Shown here: positions 6,442-13,386 of the stretch, in pieces
Layout: every line of letters begins with the position of its first letter
Numbering within the stretch: position 1 is the first letter of the stretch
Position numbers and translations under genes: made by a program
The notes under the pieces: generated by a model
Databases searched by the model: none
What the model was told of the DNA's origin: nothing
Seen by the model: the letters and a program-made list of their open reading frames with translations, nothing else
Assembly: GCA_045616225.1 (NCBI GenBank)
Contig: JAZLGI010000033.1
Coordinates: 1 to 13,793, forward strand
Origin: JAZLGI01 sp045616225
GTDB lineage: Bacteria > Spirochaetota > Spirochaetia > Sphaerochaetales > Sphaerochaetaceae
Length of the DNA: 13,793 bases
Reading direction: 5' to 3'

Positions 6442-7602
6442 ATGCTAAATATACGTAATACAATTTCAGAACCGGACAAATCATCAATTTCGCTTTCAGA
6501 ACCGTTTGATGCATTTGTAATGGGCACCTATGAATCTCTCGGACATGTTTCAGGTATTTCTGTATATGATCAATTCATGAATCCTGAAGCCTGTATCACC
6601 GCATACAAGGAAGGGCTTCCAAAACTAGAGGAACTTTTCAAAGATGTTGAGCTTATAGCTCCTATCTCTACTCCTATGATTAAATACGGTCATATGAATA
6701 GCCTTGGAGTTCCTCTTTCTTTTCCTGAAACTGGTCAGGTTGCAATGAATATACAACCTACTTCTCTTGAAGAAGTTATTAAAATCTTTGAGAGAAAGAA
6801 TGATTTCATGGGAGGTCTTACAAAAAAACAGATAAGTTATCTTGAAACGGTAAAAAGAGCTTTCCCTGGAAAGCGCGTACATTGGGGATGGCAATGGGAA
6901 GGACCTGTTACCACCCTTTGGGGTCTTTCCGGAACTGAATGCATGTATTCAGTTGCAGATGATCCGGACTTATTCAAGAAATGCCTTGCAGCAATTACAG
7001 ACAGTCTTGCAGATTATGCAAAGTTCTACTGTTTTATTGACGGCACTTCTGTTCTTGACCCATATCCTGACCATGGAAGAATCTGTGATGATATCGCAGC
7101 AATGTTCTCGCCTTCACAATGGCCAGAGTTCGTTATTCCGTTCTGGACGAAATATTACGAGAAAGCTCCGGTTCCTATGAGGAAGCTCCACTGTGAAGAC
7201 ATGAGACCTGCACATCTTCCGCTTCTGGACTGCATGAATATTACTGATTATGATTCAGGAATTTCTCCTAAGATTAATCCTGCTATTATAAACGAAAGAA
7301 CAAAGACTCCTTTCTGTTGGAGACATGCAAGTTTTATCTATGACTCAATGACTGTTAATCAGGCTTATGACTTCTCTGTTGCTGCAGCTATGGACGGTGC
7401 CCGTTATGTCTTTACCGCAATTGAAGGAATTATGTGCAATGAGGAAACAGTTGCCAAGGTAAGAGCTCTTCAAGAAGGTGCAAGAGATGTCAGAAAGATG
7501 CTTCTTGAAGGCGCCACAAGAGAATCTCTGTCAGTCCTTCTCAAGGGAACATATCCTGAAGGATACTGGAAAACATGGCCTGGATACAAAGGGCAGCTTT
7601 AA
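6442..7602 (+). CDS. Divergent UroD-fold methyltransferase, probable substrate:corrinoid methyltransferase
   Basis: A 386-residue cytoplasmic protein of the uroporphyrinogen decarboxylase superfamily, longer than MtaA by an N-terminal extension of about 50 residues. The usual zinc pair His-x-Cys is replaced by H250-Cys-E252-D253 (LHCEDM). A Cys at 332 (GIMCNEE) sits where MtaA-type enzymes place their third ligand. The His-to-last-Cys spacing is 82 residues, against 84 in the first gene of this operon, so a metal site of the form His-x-Glu...Cys (or with C251) is plausible. WGWQWEGP and the acidic DPYPDHGR stretches are probably near the active site. It has a GGAGG site at 6431-6435 and lies 89 bases after the corrinoid protein. 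Position and divergence suggest it demethylates the growth substrate, leaving the MtaA-type protein to pass the methyl group on. The substrate is unknown; a methyl ether or methylated amine or thiol are possibilities only. Confidence 0.8.
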   Translation: MLNIRNTISEPDKSSISLSEPFDAFVMGTYESLGHVSGISVYDQFMNPEACITAYKEGLPKLEELFKDVELIAPISTPMIKYGHMNSLGVPLSFPETGQVAMNIQPTSLEEVIKIFERKNDFMGGLTKKQISYLETVKRAFPGKRVHWGWQWEGPVTTLWGLSGTECMYSVADDPDLFKKCLAAITDSLADYAKFYCFIDGTSVLDPYPDHGRICDDIAAMFSPSQWPEFVIPFWTKYYEKAPVPMRKLHCEDMRPAHLPLLDCMNITDYDSGISPKINPAIINERTKTPFCWRHASFIYDSMTVNQAYDFSVAAAMDGARYVFTAIEGIMCNEETVAKVRALQEGARDVRKMLLEGATRESLSVLLKGTYPEGYWKTWPGYKGQL

Positions 7603-7613
7603 TTATTGATAAC

Positions 7614-7644
7614 TGAGCAAATTTCAAAACTAAGCTTTTGCTCA
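7614..7644. terminator. Possible terminator hairpin between convergent operons
   Basis: TGAGCAAA (7614-7621) is an exact inverted repeat of TTTGCTCA (7637-7644) with a 15-base loop. It lies 11 bases past the stop of the last corrinoid gene and beyond the RidA remnant of the converging operon, so it could end both transcripts. Neither side has a clean T-run, which lowers confidence. Confidence 0.4.
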
Positions 7645-7675
7645 ACTGTCTGCAAACATTAATTGCATTTACCTG

Positions 7676-7866
7676 CTACACCTGTTCCTGTTTGAGAACA
7701 GATTCTATTCTTTCAAGAACAAAGAAAACCTGTTTCTCCAATTCTCCTTCAATTACTTTTCCGTTAACTACAGGAAGTTGACCTGAAATATACATTGTAT
7801 TTCCAATAACTGCAGCAGTAGAGTAATGACCTTTGATTTGAATTCTTCAGATTGAACAGTTCTCAT
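7676..7866 (-). pseudogene. RidA/YjgF/YER057c-family remnant, frameshifted and truncated
   Basis: RidA hydrolyses reactive enamine/imine products of PLP enzymes. The remnant starts at the ATG at 7866, two bases after the stop of the PLP enzyme gene, so it was translationally coupled. It reads MRTVQSEEFKSK. The frame then shifts by one base at the AAA at 7834-7832 (one A lost) and continues for 51 codons: GHYSTAAVIGNTMYISGQLP, then GKVIEGELEKQVFFVLERIE. Both are hallmark RidA segments. It stops at 7678-7676 after about 63 residues in total, where a full RidA has about 125, so the C-terminal half with the substrate-binding Arg and Glu is missing. Another frame just past the break reads GTGVAGK before a stop, suggesting a second lesion. 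No functional protein is expected, unless the frameshift is a sequencing error, and the truncation would remain even then. Confidence 0.75.
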
Positions 7867-7868
7867 AC

Positions 7869-8975
7869 TTATCTTATTTTTCCCCTGCAGGAAACAGGTA
7901 ATTCTGCCAAGACTTCATCATTTGAAATTAAGTAAAAACTGTCGTACAGATTTACAACCGGACAAATGTGAACAGGAATAATCCTTACCTTATCTCCCAC
8001 TTTTACACTGCTATTGAACTCTTCACTGTTAATAATGGCATGCTCATCAAACATTCTTGCAATTCTTATGTTTGAATTGGTAAAAAGGTTCCCCTTTCCT
8101 TTTGAATTGCAAATACCAACAGTTCTTTCCTGCATTGTAAGAGCCTTTGCACCAACATCAAGAATTACTCTTTCATTTGTTGGTTTGCTTACTACAGAAG
8201 CAAGTACTGTTGCAGCACATCTGTCCAGAGTACCACAGGCATTTCCCTGTGAAACATCCATGTATATGTATGTTCCCGGTCTGAGTTCTGTTATTCCTTT
8301 GAGAATAGGAACATGATTCATGAAAGTTGGAGTTGCCCCATAGCTTATCACGGGGCAGTCAAAACCACTCTTTCTTGCAAGTTCTGCAAAATAAAGAGTT
8401 CTTTTCTGAGCTTGTTCAGAAAGTTTAAAACATTCCTCTACAGACTGAGCAGAATAAGTATTTCCGTCATGTGAAAAAAGACCTTTCAAATATATATGAT
8501 TTGCCTTTTTCAAAGCATCAAGAAGTCTGAAAAACCTTTCTTCGTCTATGATTCCTGATCTGACTTCTCCAACTTCTATCTCTATGAGAACCTGTGCTTT
8601 TTTGTTGGAATCTTTAAAAACATCTTCAATTACAGGAACAACTTCCGGACTGTCCAGCCCAAAAGAAACATCTGCAATATTATTCAAGTCTTTAATTTTT
8701 CTGATTTTAACAGGGTCAACTATCTCATTGGCAATAAAAACATCTTTTATCCCGTTTTGCACCATAACCTGTGCTTCTTCTGTTTTGGCTACAGCAATTC
8801 CTTTAGCCCCAAGTTCAACAGATAGTCTTGCCATATAAGGAGATTTATGGGTCTTTGAATGTGGTCTTAAAGCACAATTGTTTGAATCGGCATAGGATTG
8901 CATATCCTTCAAGTTCTTCAGAACCTTGTCGTTGTCAATCAGTAAGCAAGGTGTTTCAAGTTCCCAATATTTCAT
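7869..8975 (-). CDS. D-threonine aldolase / D-serine dehydratase-like PLP enzyme
   Basis: A 368-residue cytoplasmic enzyme with the alanine-racemase-type barrel (about residues 1-250) and a C-terminal D-serine-dehydratase-like domain. Members either split D-threonine to glycine and acetaldehyde or dehydrate D-serine to pyruvate and ammonia. The PLP lysine is K41 in RPHSKTHKS. The C-terminal metal ligands are H336 and C338 in PVHICPVVNLYD. Length fits the family. The ATG at 8975 follows GGAGG (8984-8980) by four bases. It lies 14 bases downstream of the pyridoxal kinase gene and two bases upstream of the RidA remnant. The RidA neighbour favours chemistry that releases an enamine (D-serine-dehydratase type), but sequence alone does not separate the two activities. 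Confidence 0.88.
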   Translation of the reverse strand: MKYWELETPCLLIDNDKVLKNLKDMQSYADSNNCALRPHSKTHKSPYMARLSVELGAKGIAVAKTEEAQVMVQNGIKDVFIANEIVDPVKIRKIKDLNNIADVSFGLDSPEVVPVIEDVFKDSNKKAQVLIEIEVGEVRSGIIDEERFFRLLDALKKANHIYLKGLFSHDGNTYSAQSVEECFKLSEQAQKRTLYFAELARKSGFDCPVISYGATPTFMNHVPILKGITELRPGTYIYMDVSQGNACGTLDRCAATVLASVVSKPTNERVILDVGAKALTMQERTVGICNSKGKGNLFTNSNIRIARMFDEHAIINSEEFNSSVKVGDKVRIIPVHICPVVNLYDSFYLISNDEVLAELPVSCRGKIR

Positions 8976-8989
8976 AAAGCCTCCGTAAA

Positions 8990-9859
8990 TTATTGTTTCA
9001 AGCGATTGAGTAAATATGGGAATACTGCTTCAAAATCTACGCCATAAGTATTGTAGTTTTCATGAGATAAAGTTTCTCTTATACTCTCTGCTACAAAGTC
9101 TCCTGCAACAGCGCAGGAATCACTTAATGAAAGTCCCCTGACAATTGCACCGGTAAGAACAGAAGCAAAAATATCTCCGGTACCATGAAAATTAACAGGC
9201 AATTTTTCATGGAAATACCAGGAATACTCTTTTGTCTTTGCATCATAAGTTACAATTCCAATCTTGTTTGGCTTGTCAGAAAACTCAATACCTTTAAGAA
9301 CTACTTTGCAATTTCCAAGTGCAGCAAGTTTTACAAGAACTTCCTTGATATAATCTTCTGAATAACCGCTTTCCACATAAGGAATGCCCAGCATAAAGGA
9401 AGCCTCTGTAAGATTTGGAACAATAATATCTGCCTTTGAGCACAGACCTGCCATGGCTTTTGCAAATTCTACAGTAAAACCGGGATACAGTTTTCCGTTA
9501 TCTGCCATACAAGGATCTACAATAACCATGTTTGAAGGAGTTTTGAATTTTGAAAACAATGTCTTCATTAAATCTATTTGCTCAAAAGACCCCAGATAAC
9601 CGGTATAAATTGCATCAAAGACAATCTTCTCATCTTCCCAATGTTTCATGATTGGAATGATTTCAGAAGTCAAATCTTTAAATGTAAAATTCTTAAACAT
9701 TGTATGAGTAGAAAGAACTGCTGTTGGAATAATGGCAGTTTCTACTCCCATAGCTGAGATAATAGGAAGTGCAACGGTAAGTGAACACTTCCCTACACAG
9801 GAAATATCCTGAATTGTAACAATACGTTTCATATTAGAAAGATTATTCCTATTGTTCAT
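8990..9859 (-). CDS. Pyridoxal/pyridoxamine kinase, PdxK/PdxY type
   Basis: A ribokinase-fold kinase of about 290 residues that phosphorylates pyridoxal to the cofactor PLP in the cytoplasm. The N-terminal run ending in IVTIQDISCVGKCSL is the pyridoxal-kinase form of the fold's first strand. PNLTEASFMLG is a conserved middle motif, and GTGDIFASVL near the C-terminus contains the catalytic Asp and anion hole. Start choice is uncertain: ATG at 9859 (used here, 19 bases after the brnQ stop) or ATG at 9832, which begins directly with MKRIVTIQD and matches family N-termini better. An in-frame TTG at 9868 is unlikely. Neither ATG has a strong ribosome site, suggesting coupling to brnQ. It lies between a transporter and a PLP enzyme, and plausibly supplies that enzyme's cofactor. 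Confidence 0.88.
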   Translation of the reverse strand: MNNRNNLSNMKRIVTIQDISCVGKCSLTVALPIISAMGVETAIIPTAVLSTHTMFKNFTFKDLTSEIIPIMKHWEDEKIVFDAIYTGYLGSFEQIDLMKTLFSKFKTPSNMVIVDPCMADNGKLYPGFTVEFAKAMAGLCSKADIIVPNLTEASFMLGIPYVESGYSEDYIKEVLVKLAALGNCKVVLKGIEFSDKPNKIGIVTYDAKTKEYSWYFHEKLPVNFHGTGDIFASVLTGAIVRGLSLSDSCAVAGDFVAESIRETLSHENYNTYGVDFEAVFPYLLNRLKQ

Positions 9860-9878
9860 CTGTCTCAAGATAAAACAC

Positions 9879-11222
9879 TTAGTTCTTTTGTGCTTTTGCT
9901 CTTATAAGGCCAATAATACACCCTATAATGCTTGGCACAATCCATCCCAGACCAATACCAAAGAAAGGAAGCACTTTAGCAGCCAGTTCTACAAGTTTGT
10001 CAAGAAACAATGCACTCTGGATTCCTGCAGGAAGAGTTTTGAAGAAATCAAAAATTGCAGCACCCATGGCAAACCCAGTTACCCATCTATACACACTCTG
10101 AGCCTTTCCAAAGAGATTCTCGCAAAGAGCCAGAATTATGAGAGTAATGGCAAGCGGATAAATAAACATAAGAACAGGAATGGAATAAGTAATAATTGTG
10201 TTAAGACCAAAATTTGAGAACAGAAAAGAAATAACAGTAAGAAGAATTGCCCATTTTGAATATGACAGTTTTCCAGGCAACATTTTTTCAAAAGTTTCAG
10301 AGCAACTTGTAATTAGCCCAATTGCAGTCTTAAGACATGCCAGAGTAATTGTAATGGCAAGGATAATACTGCCAAAGCTTCCAAGATAATGACCGCTGAG
10401 CTGGGCAAGAGCTACTCCTCCATTTTCAGAAACCTCAAACAAACCTCTTGACTGAGTTCCCATAATAATTGTCAGAACATAAATCAGAGCCATGAGAATT
10501 CCTGTGCCAATACCGGATTTCAGAACCCCTTTAGCAATGTCAGAATCATCTGAAATACCCATTTTTCTTATAACATTGACAACAATTATGCCAAAAGCCA
10601 AACCTGCAATTGCATCCATTGTTCCATAGCCTTCAATAAAACCATTGAAGAATGCCCCGGACTCATATTGTGCAACAGGATTCACAGAAGCAACAGAAGC
10701 ACTTGGATTTAACATAGAAACAACAATAAGAACCAAAAGGAACACAAGAAACACAGGGTTGATAATCTTACCAATCCATATTGTAATCCCATTAGGTCTC
10801 AAAGAGAAAAACAAAACCACAGCAAAAAAACAGGCCGAAAAAAGCAAGAGAACAATTTGTTCGTTTGAAGAATTACTCAACATTGGTACAACACCTGTAG
10901 TAAAGGAAGTAGTTGCACAACGCGGAATTGCAAAGAAAGGACCAATTGTAAGATACAGAATACATGTAAAGAAATAACCGTATCCCTTGCCCACCTTACT
11001 GGATAAGGTCTGAAGCCCGTCTGAATGAGTAGCTCCTATAGAAGCGACACCCAAAATTGGAATTCCAACACCGGTAATGACAAAACCAATGATTGAAGGC
11101 CACACATTTCTTCCGGCAAGTTGACCCAAATGAACAGGAAAAATAAGATTTCCGGCCCCAAAGAACATTCCAAATAATGTACTTGCAACAATTATAGACT
11201 GCTTAGTTGTTAGTTTTCTCAT
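9879..11222 (-). CDS. brnQ: Branched-chain amino acid:cation symporter, BrnQ/LIVCS family
   Basis: A 447-residue inner-membrane carrier with about 12 hydrophobic helices. It imports Leu, Ile or Val (or related hydrophobic and hydroxy amino acids) with Na+ or H+. Diagnostic segments are LFGMFFGAGNLIFP (residues 16-29) in helix 1 and GPFFAIPRCATTSFTTG (about 94-110), both highly conserved in the family. Length is typical. The ATG at 11222 has a strong AAGGAG site eight bases upstream, and a promoter with a perfect TATAAT lies at 11247-11276. It heads the operon with the pyridoxal kinase and the D-amino-acid PLP enzyme. This raises the possibility that it takes up the substrate of that pathway, although the family's known substrates are branched-chain L-amino acids. 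Confidence 0.92.
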   Translation of the reverse strand: MRKLTTKQSIIVASTLFGMFFGAGNLIFPVHLGQLAGRNVWPSIIGFVITGVGIPILGVASIGATHSDGLQTLSSKVGKGYGYFFTCILYLTIGPFFAIPRCATTSFTTGVVPMLSNSSNEQIVLLLFSACFFAVVLFFSLRPNGITIWIGKIINPVFLVFLLVLIVVSMLNPSASVASVNPVAQYESGAFFNGFIEGYGTMDAIAGLAFGIIVVNVIRKMGISDDSDIAKGVLKSGIGTGILMALIYVLTIIMGTQSRGLFEVSENGGVALAQLSGHYLGSFGSIILAITITLACLKTAIGLITSCSETFEKMLPGKLSYSKWAILLTVISFLFSNFGLNTIITYSIPVLMFIYPLAITLIILALCENLFGKAQSVYRWVTGFAMGAAIFDFFKTLPAGIQSALFLDKLVELAAKVLPFFGIGLGWIVPSIIGCIIGLIRAKAQKN

Positions 11223-11246
11223 AAACGCTCCTTATTCCTTTAGCTG

Positions 11247-11276
11247 ATTATAGAAATATTATTGAGTCTGTGAAAA
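11247..11276 (-). promoter_or_regulatory. Promoter of the brnQ operon
   Basis: On the minus strand TTTTCA (11276-11271) and a perfect TATAAT (11252-11247) are separated by 18 bases. The start point falls near 11240, giving a leader of about 18 bases before the ATG at 11222. It interleaves with the plus-strand promoter at 11262-11290. Confidence 0.55.
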
Positions 11277-11290
11277 CCCCTTTATATAAT
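11262..11290 (+). promoter_or_regulatory. Promoter of the cysteine-cluster protein gene
   Basis: TTGAGT (11262-11267), 17 bases, then a perfect TATAAT (11285-11290). The predicted start is near 11297. That leaves only about ten bases before the GTG at 11307 but a normal leader before the ATG at 11358, and so favours the later start. Confidence 0.55.
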
Positions 11291-11357
11291 ACATCCAAGA
11301 CAAAATGTGATACTTGAAAAGGAACTTCAAAAGCAATTTTCAAGTAGGATGGTTAAC

Positions 11358-11798
11358 ATGGGATGTTTTTACGACAAAGGTTTGAATTTTGAATGCCAGG
11401 AATGTGGTCATTGCTGTGCAGATGAACCGGGATATGTTTTTTTAAGCAAAGCAGATTTGGACAATCTCACAAAAGCAACAGGCACATCTTTAAACGAATT
11501 CATAGATACATACTGCAAAAAGGTAGATATGGGACCTTTTTTTATGGTGACTCTCAGGGAAAAAGAAAACTATGACTGCATTTTTCTCTCAAAACAAGGT
11601 TGCAAAGTATATAATTCAAGACCTGTTCAATGCAGAACATATCCCTTCTGGGAAGATATAGTAGAATCAAAGGAAAACTGGAATCACGAAGCAATTCAAT
11701 GCCCCGGAATGAACAAAGGAAGTCTTCATACAAAAAGAGAAATAGACTCAAAAGTCAGGGAAAGAGTGGCAAATGCTCCGTACCTTATAATGAAGTAA
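11358..11798 (+). CDS. YkgJ-family cysteine-cluster (putative zinc/iron-chelating) protein
   Basis: A small cytoplasmic protein of the CxxCxxxCC group. Its Cys residues are proposed to bind zinc or an iron-sulfur cluster; its function is not established. Near the N-terminus ECQECGHCC carries the main cluster. KQGCKVYNSRPVQCRTYPFW and a later QCPG supply further Cys residues, with Arg-Pro-x-x-Cys-Arg-x-x-P-F-W typical of the family. The start chosen is the ATG at 11358, which has an AGGA site eight bases upstream and a leader compatible with the promoter at 11262-11290. An in-frame GTG at 11307 and an ATG at 11349 would add 17 or 3 residues. It is a single gene whose last 14 bases overlap the converging ABC permease gene. 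Confidence 0.8.
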   Translation: MGCFYDKGLNFECQECGHCCADEPGYVFLSKADLDNLTKATGTSLNEFIDTYCKKVDMGPFFMVTLREKENYDCIFLSKQGCKVYNSRPVQCRTYPFWEDIVESKENWNHEAIQCPGMNKGSLHTKREIDSKVRERVANAPYLIMK

Positions 11799-13386
11799 AA
11801 ATCCTGCACCCCGTTGTTCTGAGCCACCTGTTCACAGTTTTGTATAACAGAAGTACAACCATAATACACACAACCTGATAAGCCTCTACACTTAATGTAT
11901 TTCTCAGGAGATAGTATCCTGCAGGAATCACAGTTCCTATGGCAAGACCTGACAGAATCACAAACAAAACACTCATACTCTGCTTTACAGGAACAACTAC
12001 ATTTGTCCAATTCATGATTGGATTAAGTAAATTAAAAAACAAACCCAAATCTGCCATAAGATAAATACAAAGCCAGACAATTACCATAGAAAGAGCAAGT
12101 TCATAAAAAGAAATTCCAAAGACAAATCCCATGACAAAAGCAAGGATAAGCCCTACAGAGTTTATATACACATGAAGCCTTTCTTTTGCATGAAGAACAT
12201 CCCATGTATTAACAGGCAAAGTCTGCAAGACCCACACATTTTTACCTTCCAAAGAAACAGACGGAGCAGTAATTCCATCCATTGAAGTTATGACAACACA
12301 AGCACTTGTCACAAACAACGGCATCATTTGCTTTACAATCTCCAACTCTTGAGGAAGCTGAGAAATCATATCAGAAAACATACTGCGCTTTAACAAGAGG
12401 ACAACAGAAGCAATAATCATTAACGGGACTCCCAATCCCGAATTAAGACAATAAGTTGGATTATTGATAAAACCTTTAAATTCACGCCTGAGAAGTGCAG
12501 AAGAAACACTTTGTTTTCTTACTCTTTTCTCTACATATTCTTTTTTCTCTTCACCCTTATTCCGTGAAACTATCTTGTAAAAATTAGCATTGAGAATTCT
12601 CCAGCAGGCATAAGATACAACTGAACAAAAAACAATAAACAGGAATAGACTTAACAAATCAGAACAACTTGCTTTTCCCAAAAGATAAAGAGGATAAGCA
12701 AAGAATTTAATTTTGCCGCCTATCTTTCCTGCATTTACAACCAAATCTGTCAAAACAGTATTTAGTTTCAGGCAAAGAAAATAATAAGCAAAAAACAATA
12801 ACAAAGATATCACTGTTATCAGATATGACTTATTTTTCAACTTTGAAGAAATAACAGCAACAAGCCATCCCAGAACACAGGCAAAGACAGATACCATTAT
12901 TCCAATTACAGGTGTAAGAAACAAAGGAATGATGATTTGCTTAAAAGTCTGAACCTCTATGGCAACAGGAACAACAATAGAAGGAACCCAGACTATTGAA
13001 GTATAAAGAAGACTCATAAGCAACACGCCTGCAAGACGGGACAAAAGAATGTCAGACGTTTTCAAAGGCATTGACAGCAAAAGTTCATTATCTTTGGATT
13101 TGTACATTCCCGCAAAAGTATTGAAAACACTTCCGAATACTCCAACTATTACAGATGTCAAACCCAATACAGAATAGTAAACCCAAGCAGAATCTTCATC
13201 TTTCAACAACTCTGTCATTAAAAGGGAAAACCCCACAAAAGTAAATGCAAGAGAAGCAAAAACAAACAGAAAAAGACCTGCCATGGCAACGATGCCTATT
13301 ACAGACCTTCTTTTACCGGTTCTTCTGTTTATGAAGTAAAATGTGTTAAGCTCAAGAAGTTGTTTTTTTATAAGAGGTTTTAACAT
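11785..13386 (-). CDS. ABC-2-type exporter permease (multi-span membrane protein)
   Basis: A 533-residue inner-membrane protein with roughly 11-12 hydrophobic segments, for example around residues 28-58, 68-95, 112-138, 150-178, 186-208, 245-265, and several more from 310 to 520. The central loop near residues 370-395, SLEGKNVWVLQTLPV, matches the putative bacterial exporter permeases that pair with a separate ATPase. The N-terminal soluble start, ending just before the first helix, is also typical. The ATG at 13386 overlaps the stop of the upstream ATPase gene (TAATG), so they are co-translated and almost certainly form one transporter. The cargo cannot be told. The 3' end overlaps the converging cysteine-cluster gene by 14 bases. 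The C-terminal residues there still look natural, so the overlap is not an artefact of a lost stop. Confidence 0.82.
   Translation of the reverse strand: MLKPLIKKQLLELNTFYFINRRTGKRRSVIGIVAMAGLFLFVFASLAFTFVGFSLLMTELLKDEDSAWVYYSVLGLTSVIVGVFGSVFNTFAGMYKSKDNELLLSMPLKTSDILLSRLAGVLLMSLLYTSIVWVPSIVVPVAIEVQTFKQIIIPLFLTPVIGIMVSVFACVLGWLVAVISSKLKNKSYLITVISLLLFFAYYFLCLKLNTVLTDLVVNAGKIGGKIKFFAYPLYLLGKASCSDLLSLFLFIVFCSVVSYACWRILNANFYKIVSRNKGEEKKEYVEKRVRKQSVSSALLRREFKGFINNPTYCLNSGLGVPLMIIASVVLLLKRSMFSDMISQLPQELEIVKQMMPLFVTSACVVITSMDGITAPSVSLEGKNVWVLQTLPVNTWDVLHAKERLHVYINSVGLILAFVMGFVFGISFYELALSMVIVWLCIYLMADLGLFFNLLNPIMNWTNVVVPVKQSMSVLFVILSGLAIGTVIPAGYYLLRNTLSVEAYQVVCIMVVLLLYKTVNRWLRTTGCRIFTSL

Noticed and set aside
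9852..10977. Plus-strand frames opposite brnQ
   Set aside because: Shadows of a conserved membrane carrier gene; compositions are Lys/Asn/Thr-rich and unlike proteins.
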